This document shows, piece after piece, positions 62,703 to 64,000 of a stretch of DNA of 64,000 bases. Position 1 is the stretch's first letter. Every line of letters starts with the position of its first letter. Both the position numbers and the translations under genes were made by a program. This DNA comes from Candidatus Shapirobacteria bacterium (lineage in GTDB: Bacteria > Patescibacteria > Microgenomatia > UBA12405): contig JAQWEN010000001.1 in assembly GCA_028704885.1 (NCBI GenBank), positions 186,001-250,000 on the forward strand, in the 5' to 3' direction. The notes under the pieces are model-generated. The model was not told the origin of the DNA and made no database searches. It saw only the letters and a list, made by a program, of their open reading frames with translations.

Positions 62703-63057
62703 TTTGGTTTTGATAAATCACAATAAAAACTGGGGATTAAATGAGAGTTTAGTTGAAAAATTGGCAAAAAAAGCACTAAAAGAAAAAGGATTTAATGAAA
62801 ATGTAGAATTGAGTATTAGATTTGTGGGAAGAAAAGTTGCCCGTGATTTAAATGTGAATTATAGAAAGATGAGTTATATTCCTCAAGTTTTAGGATTCCC
62901 GATGTCAAAAGAGGAGGACGCTGATGGAAAAATTAGATTGGGAGATATTGTAATTTGTACTCAAAAACTGAAGTATGAGGTTGAATTTCAAAAGTCGAAT
63001 TTGGATGTTGTTTTATATAGTTGGCTGGTTCATGGGGTTGAAAATTTGTTGAAATGA
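62695..63057 (+). CDS. ybeY: YbeY-like protein with incomplete zinc motif
   Basis: A 120-residue relative of the rRNA-maturation endonuclease YbeY. LSIRFVGRKVARDLNVNYRK, VLGFPMSKEED and GKIRLGDIVICTQ correspond to family motifs. The usual end is HGxLHLxGYDH; here it is VHGVENLLK and a stop, so the second and third His zinc ligands are missing. TDVLSFP is also changed to PQVLGFP. It may be inactive or differently catalytic. The start overlaps yqeY by eight bases. Confidence 0.78.
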   Translation: MDNLVLINHNKNWGLNESLVEKLAKKALKEKGFNENVELSIRFVGRKVARDLNVNYRKMSYIPQVLGFPMSKEEDADGKIRLGDIVICTQKLKYEVEFQKSNLDVVLYSWLVHGVENLLK

Positions 63058-63106
63058 TATAGTTGCGATTATTGTAAAAGACTAGCTATTTTGGTTTAAT
63101 CTTTTG

Positions 63107-64000
63107 ATGTCAGTTTTTCATTTAAAATATAGACCAATTAAGTTTTCCGATCTTGATTTGACTGATGTGGCAAGTAGTTTAAAGAAGTATTTAGCTGGCA
63201 AAGATGTACCTCAATCGTTTTTATTTTCTGGACCTAAAGGGGCTGGGAAGACGTCAGCGGCGAGAATTTTGGCCAGAGCGGTAAATTGTACTGACTTACA
63301 GAACGGCGAACCTTGTGGAAAATGTGAAAATTGTAAAGAAATAATAAAAGGCGGAGCAATGGATATTATTGAAATGGATGGAGCTTCGAATCGAGGAATT
63401 GAAGATGTTAGAAGTTTAAAAGATAAAGCCTATTTATTGCCAAGTAAATTAAGTAAAAAAGTTTTCATTATAGATGAAGTTCACATGTTAACAAAAGATG
63501 CTTTTAATGCACTTTTGAAGTTAATTGAAGAACCGCCAAAACATACAATTTTTATTTTATGCACCACAGACTCAGAAAAGATTCCAGAAACAGTTTTATC
63601 AAGATTGGTTAGAGTTGATTTTAGAAAAGGTGGAAAAAGTGAATTGATGAGTTCTTTGCAAAAAATTATAGAAGGTGAGGGAATTGAAATTGCCAAAGAA
63701 GCGATTGATTTTATCGTGGAAAAAAGTGATGGAAGTTTTAGAAATTTACAAAGAAATTTTAATGAATTGTATTTACAATTAGGTAAAAAATTAAAAACTG
63801 ATGAAGTTTTTAAATTTTATTTGGATAAAAGTGGTAGTTATAGTGAAGAAAATTTTGATAAAGATTTAGACGAGGGAAATATAAAATTAATTTTGGAAAA
63901 ACTGGAAAAAATGGCAAACGATGGAATCGATTTTTCTAGTTTTAGATTAAAATTGATGAACTTTTTTCAAAAGAAAATTTTGGCATTTTACGGAATAGGA
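63107..64000 (+). CDS. dnaX: DNA polymerase III subunit gamma/tau (5' part)
   Basis: The N-terminal 298 residues of DnaX, the clamp-loader AAA+ subunit; the gene runs off the right edge. Visible are SVFHLKYRPIKFSDLD, Walker A GPKGAGKTS (about 45-53), the zinc module C..GEPCGKCENC, Walker B VFIIDEVHML and LIEEPPKHTIFILCTT with sensor 1. The arginine finger is in LSRLVRVDF. A TTTAAT hexamer ends six bases before the ATG. Confidence 0.96.
   Translation, partial: MSVFHLKYRPIKFSDLDLTDVASSLKKYLAGKDVPQSFLFSGPKGAGKTSAARILARAVNCTDLQNGEPCGKCENCKEIIKGGAMDIIEMDGASNRGIEDVRSLKDKAYLLPSKLSKKVFIIDEVHMLTKDAFNALLKLIEEPPKHTIFILCTTDSEKIPETVLSRLVRVDFRKGGKSELMSSLQKIIEGEGIEIAKEAIDFIVEKSDGSFRNLQRNFNELYLQLGKKLKTDEVFKFYLDKSGSYSEENFDKDLDEGNIKLILEKLEKMANDGIDFSSFRLKLMNFFQKKILAFYGIG

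Noticed and set aside
63030..63100. Frameshift explaining the short YbeY
   Set aside because: None of the other frames restores LHLxGYDH, so divergence or true loss is more likely than a single error.

Overview
The window (about one third GC) looks like part of a chromosome from a Patescibacteria (CPR) bacterium, most plausibly of the Microgenomates type. This is inference from gene content: a very short EF-Ts, L1 and S2 with charged N-terminal extensions, a DUF5652 protein, a compact hibernation factor, an adenosylcobalamin-dependent ribonucleotide reductase beside ThyX, many short lineage-specific proteins, and tRNA genes without an encoded CCA. TGA is used as a normal stop. Coding density is high, and many genes have a -10 hexamer 5-7 bases before the start codon, suggesting leaderless mRNAs.

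Layout: 1-2.0 kb ruvCAB; 2.0-4.4 kb a small HTH protein, a D-2-hydroxyacid dehydrogenase and an unknown protein; 4.5-5.4 kb and 8.9-10.6 kb minus-strand cassettes of small unknown proteins, each with its own consensus promoter and terminator; 5.5-7.6 kb a split GDP-mannose pyrophosphorylase/cupin pair and a deaminase; 7.6-8.75 kb rplJ-rplL behind an L10-type leader with an attenuator; 10.7-17.3 kb a hydrolase, a deoxyribosyltransferase-like protein, alr, a repeat protein that appears to be an insertion, and a murF-like ligase; 18-20.2 kb secE-nusG-rplK-rplA; 20.3-29.4 kb deoxynucleotide and one-carbon metabolism (nrdR, nrdJ, a PduO-type cobalamin adenosyltransferase, a cobalamin riboswitch, thyX, tmk, prs, glyA); 29.5-34.2 kb membrane proteins and a non-coding locus; 34.4-36.3 kb two galU paralogues; 36.3-40.0 kb five tRNA genes, a kinase/dCMP deaminase pair, rpmG and hpf; 40-46.4 kb a glycosyltransferase, M50 protease, rpmB, fmt/def and an O-antigen-ligase-like protein; 46.4-54.2 kb mreB, PBP2, topA and a conjugation-type ATPase; 54.3-58.2 kb rpsB-tsf, frr and rseP; 58.2-62.0 kb a cohesin/dockerin surface-protein cluster; 62-64 kb rpsU, a YqeY protein, a degenerate ybeY and the start of dnaX.

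The less expected content is: (1) a 2.6 kb segment carrying one repeat-protein gene, bounded by identical 25-base direct repeats and placed exactly where two convergent genes end; (2) a non-coding locus at 33.9-34.2 kb with a perfect-consensus promoter, two copies of a 55-base structured core whose outer stems differ but still pair, and a terminator, followed by a two-hairpin element that also sits in the rplJ leader with the same spacing and compensated stems; (3) a surface system with two cohesin-like proteins (one with an LPxTG sorting signal) next to two dockerin proteins; (4) a cobalamin circuit linking NrdJ, an adenosyltransferase and a riboswitch-controlled unknown gene; (5) an ATCCTATA-type motif shared by promoters of the small-protein cassettes.
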